A DNA stretch of 64,000 bases. It comes from Rhodocyclales bacterium. GTDB taxonomy: Bacteria > Pseudomonadota > Gammaproteobacteria > Burkholderiales > Rhodocyclaceae. The DNA lies in assembly GCA_003105015.1 (NCBI GenBank), contig PQAF01000029.1, positions 79,993-143,992 on the forward strand, written 5' to 3'. Under the pieces are notes generated by a model, which worked only from the letters and a program-made list of their open reading frames with translations, was not told the origin of the DNA and did no database searches. Positions 19,503 to 31,451 of this stretch are shown here, one piece after another. Position numbers and translations under genes: made by a program. Positions within the stretch are counted from its first letter, which is position 1; each line of letters opens with the position of its first letter.

Positions 19503-21386
19503 ATGAACGACAAGCAGAACAAGGGACGCGTTGCCGCGCTCTCTGTGGCCGCCCTCGGGGTGGTCTATGGCGACATCGGCACCAGCCCGCTCTACGCCAT
19601 CAAGGAAGTGTTCGGCGGCGCCCACCATCCGGTGCCCATCACGCCGGACAATGTGCTCGGGATCCTGTCGCTGATCTTCTGGTCGCTGATCGTGGTGGTG
19701 TCGGTCAAGTACGTCGCCCTCATCCTGCGCGCCGACAACAAGGGCGAGGGCGGCATCATGGCACTGATGGCGCTGATCCTCGGTCGCAAGGACCTGCCGC
19801 CGCGTCAACGGACAGCCGTCGTCCTGCTCGGACTGTTCGGCGCGGCGCTGTTCTATGGGGACGGCGTCATCACGCCGGCCATTTCCGTCCTCTCCGCGGT
19901 GGAGGGGCTGGAGGTCGCCACCCCGGCCTTCAAGCCCTACATCATTCCCATCACCATCGGCATCCTCGTCGGTCTCTTCGTCGTGCAAAGGCACGGCACC
20001 ACCCGGGTCGGCGTCGCCTTCGGGCCGATCACCGCTCTCTGGTTCGCCACCCTCGCCCTGCTCGGCATCCTGGAAATCCTGCGCGAGCCGGCGGTGCTCG
20101 CCGCCCTCTGGCCGGGCTACGCCCTCGGCTTCCTCGGCGCGCATCCGACCCTCGGCTTTTTCTCCCTCGGTGCGGTGTTTCTCGCAGTGACCGGGGCCGA
20201 GGCTCTGTATGCCGATATGGGGCACTTCGGCCGGCTGCCCATCCGCCTGGTCTGGTTCGGTCTGGTGCTGCCATCGCTGCTACTCAACTACTTCGGCCAG
20301 GGCGCGCTGCTGCTGGCCGATCCGACCGCCATCGAGAACCCTTTCTACCGGCTGGCGCCGGACTGGGGACTCTATCCCCTCGTGGTGCTGGCAGCAGCGG
20401 CAACCGTCATTGCCTCCCAAGCGGTCATCTCGGGCGCCTATTCGATCACGCAACAAGCCATCCAGCTCGGCTATTCGCCGCGCATGGAGATCCACCATAC
20501 CTCGAGCGCCACCATGGGCCAGATCTACCTGCCGGGCATCAACTGGACGCTGCTCGCCGCCGTGATCGCCCTGGTGCTCGGCTTCCGGTCGTCCACCAAC
20601 CTGGCCGCCGCCTACGGCATCGCGGTCACCGGCACCATGATCATCACGACATCGTTCGCTTATCTGGTAGCGCGTCACGAATGGGGCTGGGGACCGGTCC
20701 GTGCGCTGGCGGTCTTCGGCTTGCTGCTCCTGGTAGACATGTCCTTCCTTGCCGCAAACGCCGTGAAGATCCACGACGGCGGCTGGTTCCCGCTGGTGTT
20801 CGGCCTGGCGGTTTTCATCCTGCTCACCACATGGAAGCGCGGCCGCGACATCCTTGCCGCCAGGCTCGATGCGCAGACACAAGGCCTGCGCGAGTTCGTT
20901 ACCGCCATCGAGCGTACGGGCGAGGTCGCCACGGTACGCGGCGCCGCGGTCTTCCTGACACCGCGGCCCGATCACGTGCCGCATGCCCTGCTGCACAACC
21001 TGAAGCACAACCAGGTGCTGCACGAGCAGGTCGTGCTGGCTACCGTCACGGTGCTGCCGGTGCCGCGGGTGAGCGACGCCCAGCGCGTGCTGGTCGAGCG
21101 GCTGAGCGGACGGTTCTACGGCGTCCGCATGTTCTTCGGCTTCATGGAGGAAGCCGACGTTCCTGCGGCCCTTGAATGGTGCGTCGAGCAGGGCCTGCAG
21201 CTCGACCCCGCCCGCACTTCCTATTTTCTCGGCCGGGAAACCCTCCTGCCCACGCTCGGCACGGCCATGGCCGCCTGGCGCCAGAAGATTTTCGCGACCA
21301 TGTTCCGCAATGCCGGCAGCGCCGCAACCTACTTCAAGCTGCCGCCGAACCGCGTCGTCGAGCTCGGTGCCCAGGTCGCCCTGTAG
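19503..21386 (+). CDS. kup: Low-affinity potassium transporter Kup
   Basis: Inner-membrane potassium:proton symporter of the Kup/HAK/KUP family. The 627 residues include about twelve helices in the first 450 and a cytoplasmic C-terminal part. Family hallmarks are GVVYGDIGTSPLYAIKEVF at the N-terminus, LYGDGVITPAISVLSA-like FYGDGVITPAISVLSAVEG, and SQAVISGAYSITQQA. It follows a KdpDE-like pair, which is unusual because Kup is constitutive in E. coli. The motif CATTTACGC (19478-19486) just before it also occurs before the kinase gene. Confidence 0.96.
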   Translation: MNDKQNKGRVAALSVAALGVVYGDIGTSPLYAIKEVFGGAHHPVPITPDNVLGILSLIFWSLIVVVSVKYVALILRADNKGEGGIMALMALILGRKDLPPRQRTAVVLLGLFGAALFYGDGVITPAISVLSAVEGLEVATPAFKPYIIPITIGILVGLFVVQRHGTTRVGVAFGPITALWFATLALLGILEILREPAVLAALWPGYALGFLGAHPTLGFFSLGAVFLAVTGAEALYADMGHFGRLPIRLVWFGLVLPSLLLNYFGQGALLLADPTAIENPFYRLAPDWGLYPLVVLAAAATVIASQAVISGAYSITQQAIQLGYSPRMEIHHTSSATMGQIYLPGINWTLLAAVIALVLGFRSSTNLAAAYGIAVTGTMIITTSFAYLVARHEWGWGPVRALAVFGLLLLVDMSFLAANAVKIHDGGWFPLVFGLAVFILLTTWKRGRDILAARLDAQTQGLREFVTAIERTGEVATVRGAAVFLTPRPDHVPHALLHNLKHNQVLHEQVVLATVTVLPVPRVSDAQRVLVERLSGRFYGVRMFFGFMEEADVPAALEWCVEQGLQLDPARTSYFLGRETLLPTLGTAMAAWRQKIFATMFRNAGSAATYFKLPPNRVVELGAQVAL

Positions 21387-21468
21387 GCGCTGACGACGGC
21401 GCGCGTCCGCCGCCGTCCTGCGGAAATCGGCTAAAATTCGGCTTTCAGGCAAAGCTGGAGAACACATC

Positions 21469-22392
21469 ATGTCCATGGCCGACCGCGACGGCTTCATCTG
21501 GTACGACGGCAAGCTCGTGCCCTGGCGCGAAGCAACCACCCATGTGCTCACCCACTCCCTGCACTATGGCCTCGCCGTATTCGAGGGCGTGCGCGCCTAC
21601 AAGACCGTCGACGGCACCGCCATCTTCCGCCTCAAGGAGCACACCGACCGGCTCTTCAACTCGGCGCACATCTACATGATGAAGATGCCGTATGACAAGG
21701 AAACCCTGATGGAGGCGCACAAGGAAGTGGTGCGCGCCAACAAGCTCGACTCCTGCTACCTGCGGCCGATCGCCTTCTACGGCTCGGAGAAGATGGGCGT
21801 CTCGCCGAAAGGCGCCAAGGTGCATGTCTCCATCGCCGCCTGGCCGTGGGGCGCCTACCTCGGCGAGGACGGCCTCGCCAACGGCATCCGCGTGAAGACC
21901 TCCTCGTACGCGCGCCACCACGTGAACGTCTCGATGTGCCGCGCCAAGTACTCCGGCACCTACGCCAACTCGATCCTCGCCAACATGGAGGCCACCGAGC
22001 ATGGCTACGACGAAGCGCTGCTGCTCGACGTCGACGGTTTCGTCGCCGAGGGCGCCGGCGAGAATCTCTTCATCGTCAAGGACGGCCAGATCTACGAGCC
22101 GGAGATCGCCTCGGCGCTGGTCGGCATCACGCGCGCCACCATCATCCAGCTGGCCAAGGAGCTCGGCTACGAGGTGAAGGCGAAGCGCCTCACCCGCGAC
22201 GACCTCTACATCGCCGACGAGGCCTTCTTCACCGGCACCGCCGCCGAGGTGACGCCGATCCGCGAGGTCGACAGCCGGCAGATCGGCAGCGGCAAGCGCG
22301 GCCCGATCACGCACCAGATCCAGAACCTGTTCTTCGACGTGGTGAACGGCCGCTCGCCCTTCCACAAGGGCTGGCTGACGCCGGTCAAATAG
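21469..22392 (+). CDS. ilvE: Branched-chain amino acid aminotransferase
   Basis: PLP-dependent class IV transaminase for the last step of Val, Leu and Ile synthesis. The 307 residues have ADRDGFIWYDGKLVPW at the N-terminus, the HYGLAVFEGVRAY motif, and EGAGENLFIV with EVTPIREVD near the end. ATG 21469 follows GGAG. A zinc-finger gene lies eight bases downstream and waaF follows; a waa-ilvE neighbourhood is common in betaproteobacteria. Confidence 0.96.
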   Translation: MSMADRDGFIWYDGKLVPWREATTHVLTHSLHYGLAVFEGVRAYKTVDGTAIFRLKEHTDRLFNSAHIYMMKMPYDKETLMEAHKEVVRANKLDSCYLRPIAFYGSEKMGVSPKGAKVHVSIAAWPWGAYLGEDGLANGIRVKTSSYARHHVNVSMCRAKYSGTYANSILANMEATEHGYDEALLLDVDGFVAEGAGENLFIVKDGQIYEPEIASALVGITRATIIQLAKELGYEVKAKRLTRDDLYIADEAFFTGTAAEVTPIREVDSRQIGSGKRGPITHQIQNLFFDVVNGRSPFHKGWLTPVK

Positions 22393-22400
22393 GAGCTGCC

Positions 22401-22601
22401 ATGAGCGAAGTGAAAGACACCGCCCGCGTCGTCGCCGTCACCGCGCACGACCTGCCCCTGCACTGCCCGCGGCCCGACGCGCCGCTGTGGGCGCGCCATC
22501 CGCGCGTCTTCCTCGACCCGCTGAAGGGCGGCGAGGCGGTCTGTCCGTATTGCGGCACGCGCTACACCTTCACCGGCGAGGCGCCCAAGGGGCACCATTG
22601 A
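22401..22601 (+). CDS. Small zinc-finger protein (CHCC type)
   Basis: Sixty-six residues with HCP...H in the first half and CPYCGTRY near the C-terminus. This is the layout of the CHCC zinc-finger family related to the NDUFS6 subunit of complex I. The reading AGGAGCTGCC-ATG gives a good ribosome-binding site eight bases after the ilvE stop. The function in bacteria is not settled; its place between ilvE and waaF is conserved in many betaproteobacteria as far as I know. Confidence 0.8.
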   Translation: MSEVKDTARVVAVTAHDLPLHCPRPDAPLWARHPRVFLDPLKGGEAVCPYCGTRYTFTGEAPKGHH

Positions 22602-22614
22602 ACGTCTCCGCGTG

Positions 22615-23625
22615 ATGCGGAAAGCCCTCATCGTCGCCCCCTCCTGGATCGGCGACACCATCCTCGCGCAGCCGCTCTTCGCGCGGCTGCATGCACGCCA
22701 TCCAGGCCTCGCCCTCGACGCCTTCGCGCCGGCCTGGGCGGCGCCGGTGCTCTCGCGCATGCGCGAGATCCGCCGCGTCATCCCCAACCCCTTCGCCCAC
22801 GGCGAGTTCAACCTCGCCGGCCGCTGGCGCGCCGGGCGCGAACTCGCGCGCGAGGGCTACGACGCGGCGATCGTCCTGCCGAATTCCTGGAAGTCCGCCC
22901 TGCTGCCCTGCTTCGCCGGCATCCCGCAGCGCATCGGCTTCAGGGGCGAAGCGCGCCGCGGGCTGCTCAACCGCATCCACCGCCTCGACGAGGCGGCGTT
23001 GCCGCAACTGGCCCAGCGCTACGCCCTGCTGGCCGAGGACGTCGGCACCGCAATGCCCGCCCCGCTGGCCGCGCCGCATCTCGAGGTGAATCCGGATTCC
23101 GTGCGCGCCACCCTGGCGACGCTCGGCCTCGACTCGACGAAGACGCCGATCGCCTTCTGCCCCGGCGCGGAATACGGCCCGGCCAAGCGCTGGCCGGCGC
23201 GGCATTTCGCCGAACTCGCCCGCCGTCTTGCACAGACTGACTTTCCCGTCTGGATCGTCGGCTCGGCCAAGGACGCGCCGATCGGCGCGGAGATCGAGCA
23301 ATTGTCCGGCGGGGCCGCCCGCAACCTGTGCGGCCGCACCGACCTCGGCCAGGCCATCGACCTGCTCTCCTGCGCGCGGCTGGTGGTGAGCAACGACTCC
23401 GGCCTGATGCACGTCGCCGCCGCGCTCGACCGCCCGCTGGTGGCGCTCTACGGCTCGTCGAGCACCGCCTACACGCCGCCGCTGTCGCGGCGGGCGCGCC
23501 TTGTCAGCCTCGGCCTCGAATGCAGCCCCTGCTTCAAGCGGGAATGCCCGCTGGGGCATTTCAAGTGCCTGAACGACCTCACGCCCGAGCGGGTGCTCGG
23601 CGAGATCAAGGAAATCCAGCCATGA
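22615..23625 (+). CDS. waaF: ADP-heptose:LPS heptosyltransferase II
   Basis: Glycosyltransferase family 9 enzyme adding the second heptose of the LPS inner core at the cytoplasmic face of the inner membrane. The 336 residues carry APSWIGDTILAQPLF at the N-terminus, CPGAEYGPAKRWP, and the donor-site stretch NDSGLMHVAAALDRPLVALYGSSS. ATG 22615 is preceded directly by an in-frame GTG at 22612 that could serve as an alternative. The stop overlaps the next gene as ATGA. A copy of the ACTGACTTT 9-mer encodes Thr-Asp-Phe at 23236. Confidence 0.95.
   Translation: MRKALIVAPSWIGDTILAQPLFARLHARHPGLALDAFAPAWAAPVLSRMREIRRVIPNPFAHGEFNLAGRWRAGRELAREGYDAAIVLPNSWKSALLPCFAGIPQRIGFRGEARRGLLNRIHRLDEAALPQLAQRYALLAEDVGTAMPAPLAAPHLEVNPDSVRATLATLGLDSTKTPIAFCPGAEYGPAKRWPARHFAELARRLAQTDFPVWIVGSAKDAPIGAEIEQLSGGAARNLCGRTDLGQAIDLLSCARLVVSNDSGLMHVAAALDRPLVALYGSSSTAYTPPLSRRARLVSLGLECSPCFKRECPLGHFKCLNDLTPERVLGEIKEIQP
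23236..23244 (-). repeat. AAAGTCAGT 9-mer, copy 3 (reverse)
   Basis: Reads ACTGACTTT on the plus strand inside waaF, in the frame Thr-Asp-Phe. Confidence 0.8.
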
Positions 23626-24044
23626 CCATGCGATTCTTCGCCACGCCGCAGGACGCCGAAGCGGCCTTCTATGACGCACTGGAGCGCGCCGACCTCGAGG
23701 CCATGATGGCCATCTGGGCGGAGGACGAGGAAGTCCTGTGCACCCATCCCCAAGGCGAGCGCATCGCCGGCTTTGCCGCCGTGCGCGAGAGCTGGCGGCA
23801 GATCTTCGCCAGCGGCCAGCGCGCCAGCGTGCGCTTGTCCGACGCCGTGCACCGCCAGGGCATCCTGCTCGCCCTGCACAGCGCCCACGAGCACTACTCG
23901 GTGCCGGGCGAGGAAGTGCCGCGCCCGCCGGTCATCGCCAGCAATGTCTACGTCCGCGGCGCCCAGGGCTGGCACCTGCTGTCGCGCCATGCCTCCAGCG
24001 CGCCGGCACCGCTCGCTGCCGACATTTCCGCCACCCTGCATTGA
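23622..24044 (+). CDS. NTF2-like/SnoaL-fold protein
   Basis: Protein of 140 residues with the cone-shaped NTF2-like fold signature: an N-terminal helix pair (AEAAFYDALERADLEAMMAIWAEDEEVLCTHPQGER) followed by strands ending in SNVYVRGAQGWHLLSRHASS. Such proteins are often small ligand-binding or isomerase-type domains; no catalytic assignment is possible. It overlaps waaF by 4 bp and its own stop overlaps the TTG start of the hydrolase gene, so the three are tightly coupled. Confidence 0.78.
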   Translation: MTMRFFATPQDAEAAFYDALERADLEAMMAIWAEDEEVLCTHPQGERIAGFAAVRESWRQIFASGQRASVRLSDAVHRQGILLALHSAHEHYSVPGEEVPRPPVIASNVYVRGAQGWHLLSRHASSAPAPLAADISATLH

Positions 24045-25009
24045 AAGAATTTCCTTCCTACCGCGCACCCGCCTGGTTGCCCGGCGGCCACGCCCAGACC
24101 ATCTGGCCGATCGTGCGCAAGGGCGCGCCGCCCGCCTACCGGCGCGAGCGCTGGGACACGCCAGACGGCGACTTCATCGACGTCGACTGGCTGGACGCGC
24201 CGCATGAAGCGGAGGCCCCGCTGGTGGTGCTCTTCCACGGCCTCGAAGGCAGCTCGGCCAGCCATTACGCCAGCGCGCTCATGCACAGGCTGGCGCAGCG
24301 CGGCTGGGGCGGCGCCGTGCCGCACTTCCGCGGCTGCTCGGGCGAGCCGAACCACCTGCCGCGCGCCTACCACTCGGGCGACTCGGCGGAGATCGACTGG
24401 GTGCTGCGGCGCATGCGCGCCCTGTTCCCGCAGCGGGCGCTCTTCGCTTCAGGCGTCTCCCTCGGCGGCAACGCGCTGCTGAAGTGGGCCGGCGAGCAGG
24501 AAGGCGCCGCGCGCGACGTCGTGCAGGCCGTCGCCGGCGTCTGCGCGCCGCTCGACCTCACCGCCGCCGGTCGCGCCCTGCAGCAGGGCTTCAGCCTGGT
24601 CTATGCGAAGCATTTTCTCGGCACGCTGAAGGTCAATGCCGGCGCCAAGCTGGCACGCTTCCCCGGCCTGTTCGACGGAGCGCGCATGCGCGCCGCCCGC
24701 AACCTGTACGAGTTCGACGACGCCGTCACCGCGCCGCTGCACGGCTTCCGCGACGCCGGCGACTACTGGCGCCGCGCCAGCAGCAAACCCTGGCTGGGCG
24801 GCATCCGCCTGCCGGCGCTGGTGCTCAATGCGCTGAACGATCCCTTCCTGCCGCGCGAGGCGCTGCCGGCGCAGCAGGACGTCGCCGCCGCGGTGACGCT
24901 CGAATACCCGGCCGGCGGCGGCCATGCCGGCTTCGTCGCCGGGCCCTTCCCGGGTCACCTCGACTGGTTGCCGCTGCGCCTGCTGGCATACTTCGAAGGC
25001 CGGCGTTGA
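24041..25009 (+). CDS. YheT-family alpha/beta hydrolase
   Basis: Serine hydrolase of 322 residues in the YheT/UPF0017 esterase family. It contains FHGLEGSSASHY (oxyanion region), the nucleophile elbow GVSLGG, and GGHAGF supplying the catalytic His near the C-terminus. The start is TTG 24041, overlapping the previous stop as TTGA; no ATG lies before the conserved PAWLPGGHAQTIWP, so TTG is needed for a full-length protein. The natural substrate is unknown. Confidence 0.88.
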   Translation: MKEFPSYRAPAWLPGGHAQTIWPIVRKGAPPAYRRERWDTPDGDFIDVDWLDAPHEAEAPLVVLFHGLEGSSASHYASALMHRLAQRGWGGAVPHFRGCSGEPNHLPRAYHSGDSAEIDWVLRRMRALFPQRALFASGVSLGGNALLKWAGEQEGAARDVVQAVAGVCAPLDLTAAGRALQQGFSLVYAKHFLGTLKVNAGAKLARFPGLFDGARMRAARNLYEFDDAVTAPLHGFRDAGDYWRRASSKPWLGGIRLPALVLNALNDPFLPREALPAQQDVAAAVTLEYPAGGGHAGFVAGPFPGHLDWLPLRLLAYFEGRR

Positions 25010-25043
25010 TGGGATAATGAACGGAACGAAGCGAGGTACCGAC

Positions 25044-26420
25044 ATGCAGATTCCCGCCCCCGAGATCTTCAAGGCCTACGACATCCGCGGCATCGTCGGC
25101 AGGACGCTGACGCGCGACGCCGTCTATTCGATCGGCCGCGCCGTCGGCTCCGAGGCGCGCGAGCGCAAGGTGAAGACCGTCGTCGTCGGCCGCGACGGCC
25201 GCCTCTCCGGCCCGGAGCTGTCGCTGGCGCTGATGCAGGGCATCTGCGCTTCAGGCGTCGACGTCGCCGACATCGGCATGGTGCCGACCCCGCTCGGCTA
25301 CTTCGCCGCGCACCACCTGAAGACCGGCAGCGCGGTGATGGTCACCGGCAGCCACAACCCGCCCGACTACAACGGCTTCAAGATCATGCTGGCCGGCGAC
25401 ACCCTGCACAGCACGGCCATCACCGCCCTGCGCACGCGCCTCGTCGAGGGGCGGCTCGCCTCGGGCAGCGGCAAGATCGCCCGGGTGGATGTGCGCCAGG
25501 ATTACCTCGATCGCATCGTCTCCGACGTGAAGTTGTCGCGAAAGATGAAAATCGTGGTCGACTGCGGCAACGGCGTCGCCGGCGCCGTGGCGCCGGAACT
25601 CTTCCGCCGCATGGGTTGCGAACTGGTCGAGCTCTTCTGCGAGGTGGACGGCAATTTCCCCAACCACCATCCCGATCCGTCCAAGCCGGACAACCTGAAG
25701 GACGTCATCCGCGCCCTGCAGGAGACCGACGCGGAACTCGGCATCGCCTTCGACGGCGACGGCGACCGCCTCGGCGTGGTGACCAAGGACGGCGAGATCG
25801 TCTACCCGGACCGCCAGCTGATGCTCTTCGCCGCCGACGTGCTGACGCGCAATCCCGGCGCGCAAATCATTTACGATGTGAAATGCTCGCGCAACCTGGC
25901 CCGCTCCATCCGCCACCAGGGCGGCAAGCCCCTGATGTGGATGACCGGCCATGCGCTGATCAAGGCCAAGCTGAAGGAGACCGGCGCCCCGCTCGCCGGC
26001 GAGATGAGCGGCCACACCTTCTTCAAGGAGCGCTGGTACGGCTTCGACGACGGCCTCTACGCCGGCGCGCGCCTGCTGGAAATCGTCTCGCGCTGGAAGG
26101 ACGCCAACTGGCCGCTCAAGCACCTGCCTGACGCCGTCTCCACGCCCGAGCTCAACCTGAAGATGCAGGAAGGCGAGCCGCATGCGCTCATCGCCGAGCT
26201 GCAGAAAACGGCGAAGTTCGAGGGGGCGCAGGAGATCATCACCCTCGACGGCCTGCGCGTCGAGTACGCCGACGGCTTTGGCCTGATGCGCGCCTCCAAC
26301 ACCACGCCGGTGCTGGTGCTGCGCTTCGAGGCCGACGACGAGCAAGCGCTGGCGCGCATCCAGGCCGACTTCCGCCGCGTCCTGCGAAAGGCGCGGCCCG
26401 ACCTGCTGCAGGCCTTCTAA
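25044..26420 (+). CDS. algC: Phosphomannomutase/phosphoglucomutase (AlgC/ManB type)
   Basis: Alpha-D-phosphohexomutase interconverting hexose-1- and 6-phosphates for LPS and exopolysaccharide precursors. The 458 residues show the N-terminal FKAYDIRGIVG, the phosphoserine loop TGSHNP near residue 102, the metal loop DGDGDR near residue 237, the sugar loop GEMSGH, and a C-terminal phosphate loop (RASNTTPVLVLRFEA). ATG 25044 fits the family start. It follows the waaF-NTF2-YheT run, consistent with envelope polysaccharide metabolism. Confidence 0.93.
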   Translation: MQIPAPEIFKAYDIRGIVGRTLTRDAVYSIGRAVGSEARERKVKTVVVGRDGRLSGPELSLALMQGICASGVDVADIGMVPTPLGYFAAHHLKTGSAVMVTGSHNPPDYNGFKIMLAGDTLHSTAITALRTRLVEGRLASGSGKIARVDVRQDYLDRIVSDVKLSRKMKIVVDCGNGVAGAVAPELFRRMGCELVELFCEVDGNFPNHHPDPSKPDNLKDVIRALQETDAELGIAFDGDGDRLGVVTKDGEIVYPDRQLMLFAADVLTRNPGAQIIYDVKCSRNLARSIRHQGGKPLMWMTGHALIKAKLKETGAPLAGEMSGHTFFKERWYGFDDGLYAGARLLEIVSRWKDANWPLKHLPDAVSTPELNLKMQEGEPHALIAELQKTAKFEGAQEIITLDGLRVEYADGFGLMRASNTTPVLVLRFEADDEQALARIQADFRRVLRKARPDLLQAF

Positions 26421-26442
26421 AGGTTTGTCCCGGCAGGCCGTT

Positions 26443-27690
26443 ATGGGTGGAATGTCCGCCCAGGAAATCTTCATCGGCCGCCAGCCCATCCTCGACCGCT
26501 ACCAGCGGCTGTATGCCTACGAACTGCTGTTCCGCCGCGGCACGCAGAACAGCGCCGAGGTCACCGACGACCTGGCCGCCACGGCGACCGTCCTCAGCCA
26601 CGTGTTTTCCGAACTCGGCCTGGAGACGGCGCTCGGCCCCTACCTGGGTTTCGTCAACCTCGATGCGCGCATGCTGGCGAGCGATGCGCTCGAGCTGCTG
26701 CCCAAGGAAAAATTCGTCCTCGAGGTGCTGGAAACCGTCGAGCTCACCCCGGCGGTGGTCGCGCGCTGCCGCGAGTTGAAAGACAAGGGCTATACCCTGG
26801 CGCTGGACGACTTCGTCGCCTTCGAGGAGAAGCACGCACCGATCCTCGAACTGGCCGACATCGTCAAGGTGGACCTGATGGGCATGGATGCCGCCGCCCT
26901 GGAGAAAACCGTCAAGGCACTGCGCCCCTGGAAGGTCAAGCTGCTGGCCGAGAAGGTGGACGACGAAGCGCAGGTGAAGATGTGCAGCGACCTCGGCTTC
27001 GAGCTGTTCCAGGGTTATTACTTCGCCAAGCCGACCATCATCGCCGGCAAGAAGCTGTCGCAGTCCGAGCTGTCGCTGATCCGGCTGCTCAGCCTGATCC
27101 TCGACGATGCCGAAACGCCGCAGATCGAAGACATCTTCAAGCAGGAACCGGGGCTGACGCTGAACCTGATGCGACTGACCAATTCGGCCGCTTCCGGCCT
27201 GCGCCAGAAGATCACCTCGCTGCGCCACGCCATCACCGTACTGGGGCGCCGCCAGCTGCAGCGCTGGCTGCAGCTGCTGCTCTACACCAATCCGTCCGGC
27301 GGCGGCGCCAATCCCCTGCTGCAGGTGGCCGCCACGCGCGGACGCTTCATGGAGCTGCTGGCGGGCGACATGATGGGCGCCAGCCCCGATTTCGAGGATC
27401 GCGCCTTCATGACCGGCATCATGTCGCTCATGCCGGCGCTGCTGCATGTGCCGATCGACGAGGTGATGGCCAGCCTGCATGTCGCACCGGACGTGCGCGA
27501 GGCCCTGGAGAGCCGCTCGGACATACTCGGGAAACTGCTGCTGCTGGCGGAAAAGCAGGAGGAAAGCGACATGGCGTCCTGCTTTGCCCTCACCGCCGAG
27601 TTGCAGGGGCTCGACAACGAACGCGTCAACGCCCTCCTCGCCCAGGCGCTCGCCTGGGCCAATAGCATCGGCCAGGAAGGCGCTAACTGA
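26443..27690 (+). CDS. EAL-HDOD signalling protein (YuxH family)
   Basis: Cytoplasmic protein of 415 residues: a degenerate EAL domain (1-195) followed by an HDOD domain (about 200-400). The EAL part begins FIGRQPILDRYQRLYAYELLFR, where the catalytic EAL triad reads ELL, and lacks the usual metal-binding set, so it is probably a sensor or binding module rather than a c-di-GMP phosphodiesterase. The start ATG 26443 has a weak GGCAGG; ATG 26452 is possible. It is convergent with the DUF4202 gene, and their 3' ends overlap by 8 bp. Confidence 0.85.
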   Translation: MGGMSAQEIFIGRQPILDRYQRLYAYELLFRRGTQNSAEVTDDLAATATVLSHVFSELGLETALGPYLGFVNLDARMLASDALELLPKEKFVLEVLETVELTPAVVARCRELKDKGYTLALDDFVAFEEKHAPILELADIVKVDLMGMDAAALEKTVKALRPWKVKLLAEKVDDEAQVKMCSDLGFELFQGYYFAKPTIIAGKKLSQSELSLIRLLSLILDDAETPQIEDIFKQEPGLTLNLMRLTNSAASGLRQKITSLRHAITVLGRRQLQRWLQLLLYTNPSGGGANPLLQVAATRGRFMELLAGDMMGASPDFEDRAFMTGIMSLMPALLHVPIDEVMASLHVAPDVREALESRSDILGKLLLLAEKQEESDMASCFALTAELQGLDNERVNALLAQALAWANSIGQEGAN

Positions 27691-28276
27691 CGGCCTTGAG
27701 GACCAACGGCGTCAGCGCCTCGGGCAGACTGACTTTCCCCGCCAGCACGAAATTCCGTGCTTCCGCCGACATCTTCTGCCAGGTCTTGCGGATGATCTCG
27801 ATCCACTTCGCCTCGTCGTAGTCCGGGTGCTGGGCGGCGAAGCCGGCGAGATAGTGCTCGAGGAAGACCAGGTCGGTGACATCCTCCAGCAGCTGCGTCT
27901 CGGCGTTCACCTTGAGGCCCTTCTTGCCGACGGCGGCCTGGACACGCTCGATCGTCCCGGCGTCGTAGCCGGCCTCCTGCAGGATGCGGCCGGCGGTCTC
28001 GGCATGGAATTTATACAGGCCGGTGCGCCACTGCAGATAGCCCTGGCGGTCCATCGGATAGCTGGCGCGCGGCGTCTTCCAGCGCTGGATGTGCTGGGCG
28101 CGCACGGCCAGGCGCACGGCCTCGGAAGCATCCGGCGCGAAGCGGTCCAGCATCGCGCTCATGCGCTGCGCGTAGAGCAGTTCCTTGGGCCGGCCCTCGT
28201 CGCGGTTCGGGTCTTCGGCGTTGGCGGCGTCGAAGGCCGCAATCGCAGCGTCGAAGCGTTTTGGGTCTGCAATCAT
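27683..28276 (-). CDS. DUF4202 family protein
   Basis: Soluble protein of 197 residues, assigned to DUF4202 by its wording (DPNRDEGRPKELLYAQRM, AVRAQHIQRWKTPRASYPMDRQGYLQWR, DVTDLVFLEHYL). Conserved His and Glu in these stretches suggest an HD-like metal site, which is an inference. It overlaps the Nudix gene by 4 bp (ATGA), so the order alaS-Nudix-DUF4202 is a likely operon. A 9-mer AAAGTCAGT near its 3' end encodes Lys-Val-Ser. Confidence 0.78.
   Translation of the reverse strand: MIADPKRFDAAIAAFDAANAEDPNRDEGRPKELLYAQRMSAMLDRFAPDASEAVRLAVRAQHIQRWKTPRASYPMDRQGYLQWRTGLYKFHAETAGRILQEAGYDAGTIERVQAAVGKKGLKVNAETQLLEDVTDLVFLEHYLAGFAAQHPDYDEAKWIEIIRKTWQKMSAEARNFVLAGKVSLPEALTPLVLKAVS
27728..27736 (-). 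repeat. AAAGTCAGT 9-mer, copy 4 (reverse)
   Basis: Reads ACTGACTTT on the plus strand, within the 3' end of the DUF4202 gene, encoding Lys-Val-Ser on the minus strand. Confidence 0.8.
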
Positions 28277-28751
28277 GGGCACCTCCGTGCAAGCCAGTCG
28301 CGAATCGCCAGCCCCGTGCCAAACTCCCAGGGGCGCAGCTTCTCCGGCGGAATCAGGCGGAATTCGGCCAGTTCCTCGTTGAGCACGATCTCGCCCTCCG
28401 CGACGACATGGTAGGCGAGGATGATCTCGTTCTTGCGCTGGAAGGGATAGACGCCGATCAGGCTGGCGGAAGTCGTCGTCAGGCCGAGCTCCTCCTGCAC
28501 CTCGCGGGCCACGCCCTCTTCCGGCGTCTCGTCGCGTTCCATGAAGCCGGTGACGAGCCCGAACATCTTCTCCGGCCAGGCGTGGTTGCGCGCCAGCACG
28601 ACCAGGCCGTCGCGCTCGACCAGGCCGGCCAGCACCGGCAGCGGGTTGTCCCAGAAGACGTAGCCGCAGGCGGCATCCGGGCAGGACAGCCGCGCGCGCC
28701 CCGCAATGCCGCACTCGGCGAGCAGGGAGGCGCAGCGCGGGCAGAAGCGCA

Positions 28752-28752
<1 letters not shown>
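28273..28752 (-). CDS. Nudix hydrolase with N-terminal zinc ribbon
   Basis: Protein of 159 residues. The N-terminal CPRC...CPDAAC forms a probable zinc ribbon. The Nudix box G-x5-E-x7-RE-x2-EE is complete in GFMERDETPEEGVAREVQEELGL. This layout resembles NADH pyrophosphatase NudC without its first domain, and relatives act on NAD-type or other nucleoside diphosphates. It overlaps alaS by one base (TGATG) and the DUF4202 gene by four. Confidence 0.85.
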
Positions 28753-31364
<2,612 letters not shown>

Positions 31365-31417
31365 GGCAGTCGGTACGGAAGGCGCCCTGCGGCGCAAAGA
31401 GGTCGGATTTTAGCATC

Positions 31418-31451
31418 GAAGCCCCTGCCCCGCCCCGGCGGGGCAGGCTTC
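31418..31451 (-). other. Long GC-rich hairpin between the broken kinase and alaS
   Basis: CCTGCCCCGCC (31424-31434) pairs with GGCGGGGCAGG (31437-31447), with outer GAAG/CTTC pairs. The hairpin overlaps the stop codon of the kinase gene. No U tract follows on the minus strand, so termination is uncertain. Confidence 0.5.
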
